From assembly GCA_947474365.1 (NCBI GenBank), contig CANJIU010000002.1, positions 62,001-126,000 of the forward strand: DNA of 64,000 nucleotides. Reading direction: 5' to 3'. Below the pieces are notes generated by a model that ran no database searches, had not been told where the DNA came from, and saw only the letters and a program-made list of their open reading frames with translations. Positions 54,312 to 63,158 of the stretch are shown here, one piece after another (the first letter of the stretch is position 1; each line of letters opens with the position of its first letter). Position numbers and translations under genes: made by a program. The DNA comes from Opitutia bacterium. Its GTDB lineage: Bacteria > Verrucomicrobiota > Verrucomicrobiia > Opitutales > Opitutaceae.

Positions 54312-55622
54312 CTATTTCTGTTCGCCCGGGTGGATGGCGCGAAGGTCCGCCTGGTTGGTTTCGGCGGCGAGCATGACGCTGATGATCGTGACCAGTCCCA
54401 TTCCAGCGAGGTAGAGCGCAATTGGCCACGTGGCGCCGGCCGACCAATCGAGCAGCGCGGAGGCGATTAGCGGCGCCAGCCCGCCGGCCAACGGCGCCGC
54501 CAGTTGATAGCCCAGCGACGCGCCGGTGTAGCGCGTGCGGGTGCCGAACAGCTCGGAAAAAAACGCCGCCTGCGGACCGTAGAGCGCGGCGTGGCCGACC
54601 AACCCGAGGACGATCGCGAACCAGACGAGGAGCGGCTCCCGGGTTTCGACGAGACGGAAGAAGGGGATGATCAACGCGAGTAGGAAAACGGTGCCGCCGA
54701 GGTAGACCGGCTTGCGCCCGATCCGATCCGAGAGGGCGCCGAAGTAAGGAATTGCAATCAGCTGCCCCGCCGAACCGAGAAGGACGCCATTGAGGAGCGT
54801 GCTCCGACTCATCCCGAGCTGTTGCGTGGCGAAACTCAGAATCCAAACGGTGAAGATGTAGAAGAAAGCGTTTTCCGCGAGGCGGGCGCCCATGGAAAGC
54901 AGCACGCTGCGCCGGTGCGACCGCAGCACCTCGAGAATGGGCAGGCGGGCAGCAGGCCGCGCCTGGCGGGCCAGCTCGAAGGCCGGGCTTTCCAACACGC
55001 GCAGGCGAATGAAGAATCCGAGTCCGGTCAGCACGATGCCCAGGAGGAACGGAATCCGCCAACCCCACGCGAGAAACGCGTCCCCGGGCAACAGCGTGGC
55101 GAGCTGAAAAACACCGTTGGCCATCAACAAACCCAGCGGTACGCCCACTTGAACCCAGCTGACAAAAAATCCGCGCCGGGTTTTTTCCGAGTGCTCCGCC
55201 ACCATCAGCACGGCACCGCCCCATTCGCCGCCGACTGCGAGGCCCTGCACAATTCGCAGCGTGACCAGCAATACCGGCGCCCAGAGTCCGGCCTGATCGT
55301 ACGTCGGGAGCAGACCGACCAGGAACGTGGCGACTCCCATCATTACAAGCGTGATGACGAGCATCGACTTGCGGCCGACGCGGTCGCCGAAATGGCCAAA
55401 AACGATTCCGCCCAGCGGGCGGACGAAGAATCCCACGGCATAACTGGCAAACGCGGCCATCGTGCCCGCCAGCGGATTCAGCGTGGGAAAAAACAGCTGG
55501 TTGAACACCAGGGCCGCCGCAGTGCCGTAGAGGAAGAAATCGTACCACTCAATCGCGGTGCCCAGCATGCTGGAGACAACGACGCGACGAAACGATGACG
55601 GCGAAGGGGAGGGTTCACTCAT
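54312..55622 (-). CDS. MFS transporter, metabolite:H+ symporter (MHS) family
   Basis: 436 residues from the ATG at 55622 (preceded by CCCC). The MHS signature is present: SMLGTAIEWYDFFLYGTAAAL in the first span, VGFFVRPLGGIVFGHFGDRVGRKS (motif A), LRIVQGLAVGGEWGGAVLM, and ALSDRIGRKPVYLGG between the two six-helix halves. Relatives (ProP, KgtP, ShiA) import small carboxylates, betaines or shikimate with H+. Substrate unknown. It follows the EF-hand-bearing TBDR across a 173-bp gap that contains a terminator-like hairpin, so it probably has its own promoter. Confidence 0.92.
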   Translation of the reverse strand: MSEPSPSPSSFRRVVVSSMLGTAIEWYDFFLYGTAAALVFNQLFFPTLNPLAGTMAAFASYAVGFFVRPLGGIVFGHFGDRVGRKSMLVITLVMMGVATFLVGLLPTYDQAGLWAPVLLVTLRIVQGLAVGGEWGGAVLMVAEHSEKTRRGFFVSWVQVGVPLGLLMANGVFQLATLLPGDAFLAWGWRIPFLLGIVLTGLGFFIRLRVLESPAFELARQARPAARLPILEVLRSHRRSVLLSMGARLAENAFFYIFTVWILSFATQQLGMSRSTLLNGVLLGSAGQLIAIPYFGALSDRIGRKPVYLGGTVFLLALIIPFFRLVETREPLLVWFAIVLGLVGHAALYGPQAAFFSELFGTRTRYTGASLGYQLAAPLAGGLAPLIASALLDWSAGATWPIALYLAGMGLVTIISVMLAAETNQADLRAIHPGEQK

Positions 55623-55731
55623 GGGGATCGGTGTCCGGAGAAAGCGGGGAAACGCGAACGTTGGGATTGAACCGCCCGGGCGTCACTCTCCAACGCGCAT
55701 CCGGCCCGTCGAAGAAATCAAAATGCAGTAG

Positions 55732-55751
55732 CCGCACCGGTTACGGTGCGG
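55732..55751 (-). terminator. Probable terminator after the EF-hand TBDR
   Basis: Perfect 8-bp stem CCGCACCG/CGGTGCGG with a four-base loop, 45 bp past the receptor stop. Read on the minus strand it is followed by CTACTGCATTTTGATTTC, a moderate T-rich stretch. Confidence 0.5.
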
Positions 55752-55795
55752 AAGGAATCGTCAATCGGGCGAGGCACCACTCGGGCCGCCCCTGA

Positions 55796-58700
55796 CTAAA
55801 GATCGAACGTCGCGCTCAGGATGTACTGCCGCGGGTCGACGATGCGGTAGCCGTTGGGCGTGCCATCGGGGAAGGCGCTGATTGCCTGCAGTCGCCCGCC
55901 TTCCTGAAGGTTGCGCACGTTGAGCTGGATCGTGGTGCTAATTTTATTGGAGAAAAGCCGCGTGCGATAGGCCACGAAGGCGTCCGCGTAGAGCCGGGCC
56001 TTGTCGTAAATCGGGCGGTTCGGATCGAGGGTCGTGATGATCTTGGGAAGCTGTTCGACGCCATAGTAGCCGATCGCCCCTTTGTCCTCCCAACGCAGGG
56101 CGCCGCCCACCGTGAACCGCTTCACCATGGCATTGTCCGTCAGCCCCGCCAGACGGTAGCTTGAGCTGACGTTTGCCCGATACTTTCGGATTTGCGGCCG
56201 GCTCTTGCCCAGTGTGGCGATGGCGATCGCCAGCGGAGCCTTCACATTCGACTCCAGGAATTGCGACGGCGAATTGCTGTTGTTGTAGCGTTCGGTGAAC
56301 CACGGTCGCCCGGTCTGCGGGTCGATGATGCTCTGCCAGACCGGCAGCCGCGCCGTGATCCAGTCCGAGACACCCGGGGCGAGCTTTGAGTCAATCGACT
56401 CCTGCTTCGTGACGTTCAGCTTCGTCGTCCAGAAATTCGTCGGGTTGTAATTGAGCTCGAATTCGAGGCCCTTCGCCGTGACATCCTGCGTCTCCGCCAC
56501 GAGGCTGTTCTGTTCGTCGCGATTTTCCGGCCGGGTGAAATAGGCGAGGTCGAGCTTCGTAATGCGGACGAGCTCCTGGTTGATTTGCTCGTTCGTCAGC
56601 GTGCGCCCCTGGGCGGCGGCGGCGCTGGTGACCCACTCCCGCGCCCGCGTCGTCAGGTTGAAGAACTGGTTGCTGTTGGGAGAGTCGAAATCGAGATTCC
56701 GGACGCGTTGCGCCAGCGTGCGGTTGCTGCTGTTGCGCGTGTCGATCTGGGTTGTCTCATATTTGTTCACGCGGGCGACGAGTTTGCCGTCGAAGAGGTT
56801 CACGGAGAAACCGAAGTCCTTCCCCTTGCCGGTGGGATCGGGCAGGGGATTGAGGAACAGCCCGACGGCGACGCCCGCCGGTTGGAAGCTGTCGGATACG
56901 TTGGCGTAGGCGTTCAGCCAGCGGGTCGGTTTGACCACGACACCGGCCGTCTTGGTCTTGCCGCCGGCGTGCACCCAGTCGTTTGGCGTGAGCTGGTAGA
57001 TGGAATCGGGGTTCAGTATGATGCCATCGGCGGTGGAACTGAAAATCGGCGTGGCGCCGCTGCGGTTGTAGCGGCGATCATCGCGGAGGCCGAGGGTGGA
57101 GACGATTCGCCCGTTCAGCAGATGGCTCTGGAGCACGCCGCCGCGGGTCTTGAGAATCGTGGGCGAGAAGGCTGAGGTGGAGTCGCCCCAGTAGCCCGAT
57201 CCCAGTTTCAGCTGCTCGGTGACGAATTTGCCGGTCACGCCGTCTCCCCATCGGTACGGGTAGGTGCCCGCCGCGAAATCGTGGGGTGCCTGGTCCGCGT
57301 TCTGGCCGATGTTGTCGCCGACGTAGTAGCGGTAGTAATTCAGCGCGATGTTGGGCGGGACGAAATTGGATGACTGACCCGTGGGCGCGGGATACCAGGC
57401 GGGATTGGAGAGGATGACGTCGCGGTAGGTCGAGGTGCGTGAGCGCGAGAACTTGTACTCGCTGTACCCGGAAAACTGTTGCATGCCGAGCCAGCGCAGG
57501 AGGCTCTTCTCCTGCCGCAGGTCGAGCCGGTAGGCGAGCTGCGCGCGATAGGACTCGCGCTCCGATGGTCCGTCGACGGTCGCCTTCACGTTGTAGATTC
57601 CGATGAACGGACGGAGGAAGAACGGATTCGGACTTCCGTCGATCATGCGCTCGTTGGGGTCGACATGGAGGAAGCCGGTGGCGCCGGAGCTGCCCGCCGT
57701 GCCGTTGAGATTGCGATTCGAGCGGTTGGAATTTTCCCGGAAGAACGCCGCCTGCAGGGCCAGCATGTGGCGCGGGGTGTCGAGGAAGATCTGCTCGAGC
57801 TGCACGTGCGTCGTCCCGGTGCGATCGTAGATGTGATTCATGGCCGCGAGATTGATCGTCGACCAATCGTAGAGGGCCTTGCTGTTCACGGAGGGATCGC
57901 TGGAGAACAGCGGCTGGGTTGCGCGAATCGGATCCGGCACGGTGCTCACGAGCACGATGTTCTGGTTGCCGGTGTCGGGGTTGGTCGTGTTCGTCGTCCG
58001 ACTGGGCGACCAGAACCCGACCGCCCCGGTGTTGTCGACGAACAGCGTCGATTGCGTGCGGAAGTTGGCGTTGGAAAAATAGACGGGCAGCGTGGTGCCG
58101 GAAAACGTGCCCGGGACGCGCACGCCGTTGATCTTGGCCGTGGTCGTCACCGGATCCCAGGTCGGCGAGCCGGCGTTTTTCCAGCCGGTGATGGCATCGC
58201 GCGGCATCGTGGTGTTCGGGCGGTTGCCGTCGATGTCGTAATAAGCGTACGAGGCCGAGATGCTCGTATACTTGAATGGTTGGTACTTCACCATGCCGTT
58301 GAGCCGCCGGGTGTCCGTGCCGGAAGGCTTCCGCACGTAGCCGTCGTGCTGGTAGACGCCGCTGCCACGCACGGCGAGGACACCCTTCTTCAGCACGCGG
58401 TTGAGATCGAGGCTGGCACGATAGCCGTCGAAGCTATCGCCGCGGAAGGCGGCCTGGGAACGGTCGCGGCCGAGATTGGCGGAGGCGGGCTGCAGATTCA
58501 CCGTGCCCGCCGCGTTGCCGAGGCCGAAGACGGTGGAGTTGGGCCCGCGGCTGATTTCGACGGCGTCGATGTTGATTGGATCGATCGGCACTCGGCCGCT
58601 GGTCTCGAAGTTGCCGAAGGAGATGTTGGCCGGGCCCACACCGCGGACGCGGTTCGCCGTGTTGGGGTTGAGCGAGTTGTCGACCGGGCTGCCGTTGCGA

Positions 58701-59155
58701 TCGACCGAGAACTCCGTGTACGTGCCGGTTCCCTCGGTGCCCGCCTCGTAGAGGAAGATGTCGTTGATATCCAGCAGTGCGAAGTCCGCCATCTGCTCCT
58801 TCGTGATCACGGTGATGGAGGAGGCTAGGTCCTCGACCTTGGAGTTCAGGCGCGTGCCCGACATGGTCGTGGAACCGTAGTAGCCGCGGGATGCCGCCGT
58901 TACCTCAAACGGTGAGAGCACAACGGTGTCCCCGGGGCCGCTTGCGGTGGACGTGGTGGTGACCGGTGGCCGCGCGGGTGCCGGAATCGCGGCGAGTTCC
59001 TCGGGGTCGAGGCGACCGTTCTTGTTGGTGTCATACTTGGCGAGGAGCAGCGGGTCCGTCGCGGGAGTCTGGGCGGACAGGGACGAGGCAATCGGAAGCG
59101 TGCTGCAGGCGAAGAGCAGCAGGGTCGTTGTGGACGCACGTGATCGTGATCTCAT
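55796..59155 (-). CDS. TonB-dependent receptor with N-terminal EF-hand loop
   Basis: 1119 residues from the ATG at 59155 (signal about 1-28), preceded by CCCCC. Between signal and TonB-box region lies one EF-hand loop, YDTNKNGRLDPEEL (Ca2+ ligands Asp42 to Glu53). Then GDTVVLSPFEVTAASRGYY, plug (VRGVGPANISFGNFETSG, VEISRGPNSTVFGLGNAAGTVN) and a large barrel. The C-terminus is SATFDL, with Leu instead of the usual aromatic terminal residue. It is divergent from the dimethylformamidase-like gene. Ligand unknown; the MFS gene downstream could carry the product across the inner membrane. Confidence 0.92.
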   Translation of the reverse strand: MRSRSRASTTTLLLFACSTLPIASSLSAQTPATDPLLLAKYDTNKNGRLDPEELAAIPAPARPPVTTTSTASGPGDTVVLSPFEVTAASRGYYGSTTMSGTRLNSKVEDLASSITVITKEQMADFALLDINDIFLYEAGTEGTGTYTEFSVDRNGSPVDNSLNPNTANRVRGVGPANISFGNFETSGRVPIDPINIDAVEISRGPNSTVFGLGNAAGTVNLQPASANLGRDRSQAAFRGDSFDGYRASLDLNRVLKKGVLAVRGSGVYQHDGYVRKPSGTDTRRLNGMVKYQPFKYTSISASYAYYDIDGNRPNTTMPRDAITGWKNAGSPTWDPVTTTAKINGVRVPGTFSGTTLPVYFSNANFRTQSTLFVDNTGAVGFWSPSRTTNTTNPDTGNQNIVLVSTVPDPIRATQPLFSSDPSVNSKALYDWSTINLAAMNHIYDRTGTTHVQLEQIFLDTPRHMLALQAAFFRENSNRSNRNLNGTAGSSGATGFLHVDPNERMIDGSPNPFFLRPFIGIYNVKATVDGPSERESYRAQLAYRLDLRQEKSLLRWLGMQQFSGYSEYKFSRSRTSTYRDVILSNPAWYPAPTGQSSNFVPPNIALNYYRYYVGDNIGQNADQAPHDFAAGTYPYRWGDGVTGKFVTEQLKLGSGYWGDSTSAFSPTILKTRGGVLQSHLLNGRIVSTLGLRDDRRYNRSGATPIFSSTADGIILNPDSIYQLTPNDWVHAGGKTKTAGVVVKPTRWLNAYANVSDSFQPAGVAVGLFLNPLPDPTGKGKDFGFSVNLFDGKLVARVNKYETTQIDTRNSSNRTLAQRVRNLDFDSPNSNQFFNLTTRAREWVTSAAAAQGRTLTNEQINQELVRITKLDLAYFTRPENRDEQNSLVAETQDVTAKGLEFELNYNPTNFWTTKLNVTKQESIDSKLAPGVSDWITARLPVWQSIIDPQTGRPWFTERYNNSNSPSQFLESNVKAPLAIAIATLGKSRPQIRKYRANVSSSYRLAGLTDNAMVKRFTVGGALRWEDKGAIGYYGVEQLPKIITTLDPNRPIYDKARLYADAFVAYRTRLFSNKISTTIQLNVRNLQEGGRLQAISAFPDGTPNGYRIVDPRQYILSATFDL

Positions 59156-59239
59156 GGGGGTGGAGGTCGGTGCTTTCCCGGGGGGATTGGGGAAGCACGA
59201 TTCTGGGGGAAGGAAGCTGAGTAGGAATCGCCAATTCCA

Positions 59240-59398
59240 GGAAACGTTCCAACACTATTCTTCGACTCCCGCCGGCTCGGTAGCGCGAGAACGGCATTGC
59301 ACCGGCGCCGCGAAACCGGAGAAGTGTCCGGCGTCACGATCCCCCGCCGTATGTTCCGCAGTGCCCGCTTGGTCGGGTCGGCGAACTCCAACGTTTCC
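59240..59398. promoter_or_regulatory. Inverted pair of GGAAACGTT half-sites in a divergent promoter
   Basis: GGAAACGTT at 59240-59248 and its reverse complement AACGTTTCC at 59390-59398 sit in the 245-bp gap between the divergent receptor and dimethylformamidase-like genes; the second ends two bases before the ATG. The AACGTT core recalls LacI-family half-sites. A single pair this far apart is weak evidence. Confidence 0.2.
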
Positions 59399-59400
59399 CC

Positions 59401-61761
59401 ATGAACCTTCCGCAAAAACTCACCCGACGGGAATTTCTCCAGCGCACCGGCGCAACCGTCGCGGCCGCGACCGCCCTGCCGCTCGCCCCGCGTGCCCGGG
59501 CCGCAACCTTGGCTTCAGCTGAAATGCCGCGTCTTCGTGCGCTGGCGGTTCCGGGCGTCCATGCGTATCCGATGGAGCATTCCGTCACGCCCGGCGACAC
59601 CCTCGAACTTTGCGTTAGCAACAGCGTGCCGTACCGAATGTCGATTTGCCGGCTTGGCCGCGAGATCGACGATCCGGCCGGCGACAGCGTGCTCATGCAA
59701 TTCGATCCGTCGCCGCCCAACCCGCAGCCCATCCATCCGGGTTCCTACGTCCATGTTGAGAAGGGACTGGTTGGTCCGCAGCGTGCGATCTCCCTCGAAT
59801 GCTGGGTGCGGCCCTGGGATCTGACGAAGCTCCAGGGTGTGATCAGCCAGGAAGACAAAGATGCGGACGACGGCCTGGCTCTCGGCGTGGGCAAGGACGG
59901 CTATGTCGGCTTCTTTCTCGGCGACGGGGTGTCGCCCGACGACAAGGTCGTACACCGCACGCCGCCGGGGGTTTTGAAGAAAAACGTGTGGTATCACCTC
60001 GTGGCTACGTGGGACGGAGCGCGGAAGCGCGTCTATGTGAACGCACGGGAAGTGGGTGCGTGGGACTTTGCGGGGCCGTTGCTGCCGGGGAAGCATCCGC
60101 TGCGGTTGGGTGCGATGGGCCAGGCGGGGGCTACGTTGCATTTTCTCGACGGGGATGTGGCGGGGCCTGCGATCTATGATCGCGCGCTGAGTGCGGACGA
60201 GGTGCGCGAACGTTTTGGGCAAAAAGGCCTCCAGCCGGCGCGGGGCCGCGGTGTCATCGCGTCGTGGCCTCTGCAGGAAGAACGTGGCGACACCATCGCG
60301 GATATCTCGGGTGGCGGTCGCTCCGGACGAATCATCAATCACGCAACGTGGATGATCGGCGGGCCGGGTTTCGACGCCGACGTCCCGCGTTTCGGCGACT
60401 ACGATCCGAGAAAGGATCCGACGCGCGGCCACGGGCTGCGGTTCGCGTCGGACGATCTCTATGACTGCCGGTGGAGCGTCACGCATCGCTGGCGGGTGCC
60501 GGCGGAGGCACGAACCGGGCTTCACGTGGCGCGGATGGACTTCGAGTACGAGGGCAAGCCACGGCAGTACCATTGTACGTTCATCGTGCGCCGCGCGCCG
60601 CGGCGGCGGAAGGCGCCGATTCTCCTGATGATGGCGACGAACACCTGGCGCGCCTACAGCGGCACGCCGTTCGCGATCACTCCTCCGGAACGCCACCAGG
60701 TGTGGGGCACCGGTGGCATTGAGAAGGATCCCCGCGGGCTGCCGGCCTATGATTTGTATCGCGACCACGCGGCGGGACAGGGGACGTATCAGGTGGGCCT
60801 GCGGATGCCCTGGCCATCGGCAGGTCCCTACGTGCTCTATGGCGGCCCAACCAAGTACAGTCATCTTTCGCGGGCGGATCGATTTACCCAAGTCTGGCTT
60901 GAGGAGCAGGGCTACGAGTACGACATGATCAGCGATCTTGATCTGCACCGCGACCCGTCGGTGCTGCGTGAGTACAAGACGTTCATGGTGGTCGGCCACA
61001 ACGAGTATTGGTCGCTGCCGATGTACCGCGGGACCGACGACTATTTGCGGCGCGGCGGCAACCTGATCGTGCTGAGCGGAAACGCGGTTTTCTGGCGCGT
61101 CACCTTCAACGATGCCGGCACCGTGATGGAGTGTCGGAAGGCCGACGCCGCGGGCAATCGCGTGCCGTTGACGCGGCGCGGCGAGGCGTGGCACAGCCAC
61201 GACGGACTGCGCGGCGGCATGCTGCGCGAATGCGGCTGGCCCGGAGTGAATTTGATCGCGCTCGACACGATCGGTTTCAACAGCCCGGGAGTGGCGGCGC
61301 AGTTCGGACCGTATCTCGTCGAGGAGCCGGGGCATTTCCTCTTCAAACAGCCGGAGGATCTCGGGCTGCAGCGCGGGGACCGCGTCGGCATGGCGGCGGA
61401 CGGAATCCGCATCGCCAACGCCCACGAGTTCGACATCCGGCCTTCGACGTTTGCGCGCCTGCAGGAGGAGCCATCGCCGGCCGGAGGGGTCGTGCCCCCC
61501 GATCCGTCAGGCCTTACTCTGCTCGCCAACGGTCAGGTGTACTGGAAAAAGGGCGGTTCGGCTTTCGATTATTTCTTCCGACGGATCAAGCCGTCGGTCG
61601 ACCAGGGCGGCGAGATGATCTACTGGGAGCGGCCCGGCGGCGGACGCGTTTTCAACGCCGGCGCAATTGGCGCCGGCTGGGTGCTGTCCGTTGAACCGAA
61701 AATGGCCGGCCTGCTGCGCAACGTGCTCGCACATTTTGGCGTGCCGAAGCCGAAGGGGTAA
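59401..61761 (+). CDS. Tat-exported N,N-dimethylformamidase large-subunit-like protein with LamG insertion
   Basis: 786 residues. LTRREFLQRTGATVAAATAL is a Tat signal. A LamG jelly roll occupies about 115-290 (ISLECWVRPWDL, VWYHLVATWDGARKRVYVN, AGPAIYDRALSADEVRERFG). The C-terminal half is the DMFase beta-subunit-type domain: LMMATNTWRAYSG, VLYGGPTKYSHLSRADRF, YDMISDLDLHRDPSVL and FMVVGHNEYWSLPMYRG. In the characterised enzyme, Tyr/Tyr/Glu bind mononuclear iron; Tyr in NTWRAY and Glu in GHNEYW are candidates here. Amide hydrolysis is the family activity, but substrate is unknown and no small alpha subunit is present. Confidence 0.8.
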   Translation: MNLPQKLTRREFLQRTGATVAAATALPLAPRARAATLASAEMPRLRALAVPGVHAYPMEHSVTPGDTLELCVSNSVPYRMSICRLGREIDDPAGDSVLMQFDPSPPNPQPIHPGSYVHVEKGLVGPQRAISLECWVRPWDLTKLQGVISQEDKDADDGLALGVGKDGYVGFFLGDGVSPDDKVVHRTPPGVLKKNVWYHLVATWDGARKRVYVNAREVGAWDFAGPLLPGKHPLRLGAMGQAGATLHFLDGDVAGPAIYDRALSADEVRERFGQKGLQPARGRGVIASWPLQEERGDTIADISGGGRSGRIINHATWMIGGPGFDADVPRFGDYDPRKDPTRGHGLRFASDDLYDCRWSVTHRWRVPAEARTGLHVARMDFEYEGKPRQYHCTFIVRRAPRRRKAPILLMMATNTWRAYSGTPFAITPPERHQVWGTGGIEKDPRGLPAYDLYRDHAAGQGTYQVGLRMPWPSAGPYVLYGGPTKYSHLSRADRFTQVWLEEQGYEYDMISDLDLHRDPSVLREYKTFMVVGHNEYWSLPMYRGTDDYLRRGGNLIVLSGNAVFWRVTFNDAGTVMECRKADAAGNRVPLTRRGEAWHSHDGLRGGMLRECGWPGVNLIALDTIGFNSPGVAAQFGPYLVEEPGHFLFKQPEDLGLQRGDRVGMAADGIRIANAHEFDIRPSTFARLQEEPSPAGGVVPPDPSGLTLLANGQVYWKKGGSAFDYFFRRIKPSVDQGGEMIYWERPGGGRVFNAGAIGAGWVLSVEPKMAGLLRNVLAHFGVPKPKG

Positions 61762-61793
61762 GGCGCGCAGTCTTCGGCGGCGGCTACTCTGGC

Positions 61794-63050
61794 CTAACCC
61801 GCGATCACCTTCAACGCGGCGACCAGTTGGTCGAGCTCGGCCGTCGTGGTGAAAATCTGCGGCGTCACGCGCACCCCGCGCACGCCGGCATCGGGACGGT
61901 CAATGGCAACCGTCCAGATGCGATGCTCGTCCATCAAGCGTCGTGCGAGCTCGGCGGGAGCGACGTTTTCCACCGCGACGTTGGCAATGGCGCAGGTTCG
62001 GGTCGGCTCGGCCGGAGTATTCAGGACGATGCGGGCGTGACCGCGCACTCGGCCCGTCCAGTAAGATTGCAGATAACGTAGCCGCGCCTCCTTCCGGGCG
62101 ACGCCGATTTTTTCGTGAAGCGCAATCGCGTCTTCGATTGCGAGGTCCGTGTGCGCCGGATGCGTCCCGGTGTGGTTGAGCTTCCGGATGTCGTCATCAG
62201 CGTACGTCCGGTCGCCATACAGCGGCCAAAGCGGCGCAATCCGGTCCTTGCGCACATAGAGGACGCCGGAGCCAAGCGGGCAACCGAGCCACTTGTGCAG
62301 CGAGGCGCCGTAGTAGTCGGCGCCGAAATCGGGAATCCGGTAGTCGAGTTGGGCGAACGCATGCGCGCCGTCGACCATCACCTGGACGTCGCGGGCCTGC
62401 GCCATCGCTGTGATTTTTTTCACCGGCAGCACCTGTCCGGTGAGATTTACCACATGGCTCACCATCAGGAGCCGCGTGCGCGGCGTGATCGCCGACGCGT
62501 AGGGAGCGATGACCTCGTCGTCGGAGCGTGGGTGCAGTGGGAGGTTGACGATGCGGTTCTCCATCCCGTGCCGTCGCGCCTGCAGGGCGAATTGGTCCTG
62601 CATCGCGCCGTAGTCACTTGACGCCATCACCGCCTGGTCTCCGGACTTCCAATCAAACCCGGCAATTACGGTATCGAGCGACTCGGTGGTGTTGCGCGTG
62701 ATGATCAGTTCTTCGGTGCCGCATCCAGCGAGCGCGGCGAGACGCGCCTGCACCCGCGCCTTGTTTTCGACGGCGACCGTGCGCATGTAATGCGAGGCGG
62801 CGAGGTTCACCGTGCGCACATGGCCGATGAAGGCCTCCAGCACTGGCCGCGCCTGCATCGAGTAAAACCCGCTCTCCAGATTGATGTAGTCAGGCGTGAG
62901 TTTGAAGCTGGCGCGCATCGCCTCCCAGAAATCGTTGTCGGTGGCGAGCGCCGCCGGTGAGGCCGCGGCCATCCGGGTCAGCAGCTCCGGCGCAAGCATC
63001 AGACCGAGCGAAGAACCGCTGAGGGTTTTGAGGAAAGCGCGCTTGTTCAT
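61794..63050 (-). CDS. Class V aminotransferase-fold PLP enzyme (isopenicillin N epimerase-like) with N-terminal signal
   Basis: 418 residues. NKRAFLKTLSGSSLGLMLAP is Tat-like (KR rather than RR), so export is probable but not certain. The PLP site is intact: VMVDGAHAFAQ (Asp228, His230) and YYGASLHKWLGCPLGSGVLYV with Lys253 as the Schiff-base lysine; ITRNTTESLDTVI holds the phosphate-binding turn. Relatives include isopenicillin-N epimerases and cysteine desulfurase-like enzymes acting on amino acids. It converges on the dimethylformamidase-like gene (32 bp between stops) and follows the beta-helix/PDZ gene by 108 bp. Confidence 0.88.
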   Translation of the reverse strand: MNKRAFLKTLSGSSLGLMLAPELLTRMAAASPAALATDNDFWEAMRASFKLTPDYINLESGFYSMQARPVLEAFIGHVRTVNLAASHYMRTVAVENKARVQARLAALAGCGTEELIITRNTTESLDTVIAGFDWKSGDQAVMASSDYGAMQDQFALQARRHGMENRIVNLPLHPRSDDEVIAPYASAITPRTRLLMVSHVVNLTGQVLPVKKITAMAQARDVQVMVDGAHAFAQLDYRIPDFGADYYGASLHKWLGCPLGSGVLYVRKDRIAPLWPLYGDRTYADDDIRKLNHTGTHPAHTDLAIEDAIALHEKIGVARKEARLRYLQSYWTGRVRGHARIVLNTPAEPTRTCAIANVAVENVAPAELARRLMDEHRIWTVAIDRPDAGVRGVRVTPQIFTTTAELDQLVAALKVIAG

Positions 63051-63158
63051 CGGCTCGGCGGGGGATCGGGGTGGCGTGCCTGCCGGATGATGTGTTTGCC
63101 GTTGTTCGTTGCGAGAAAATCCTCGGAAGCCCGGATCGGGACAACCCTGCGTCCAATC

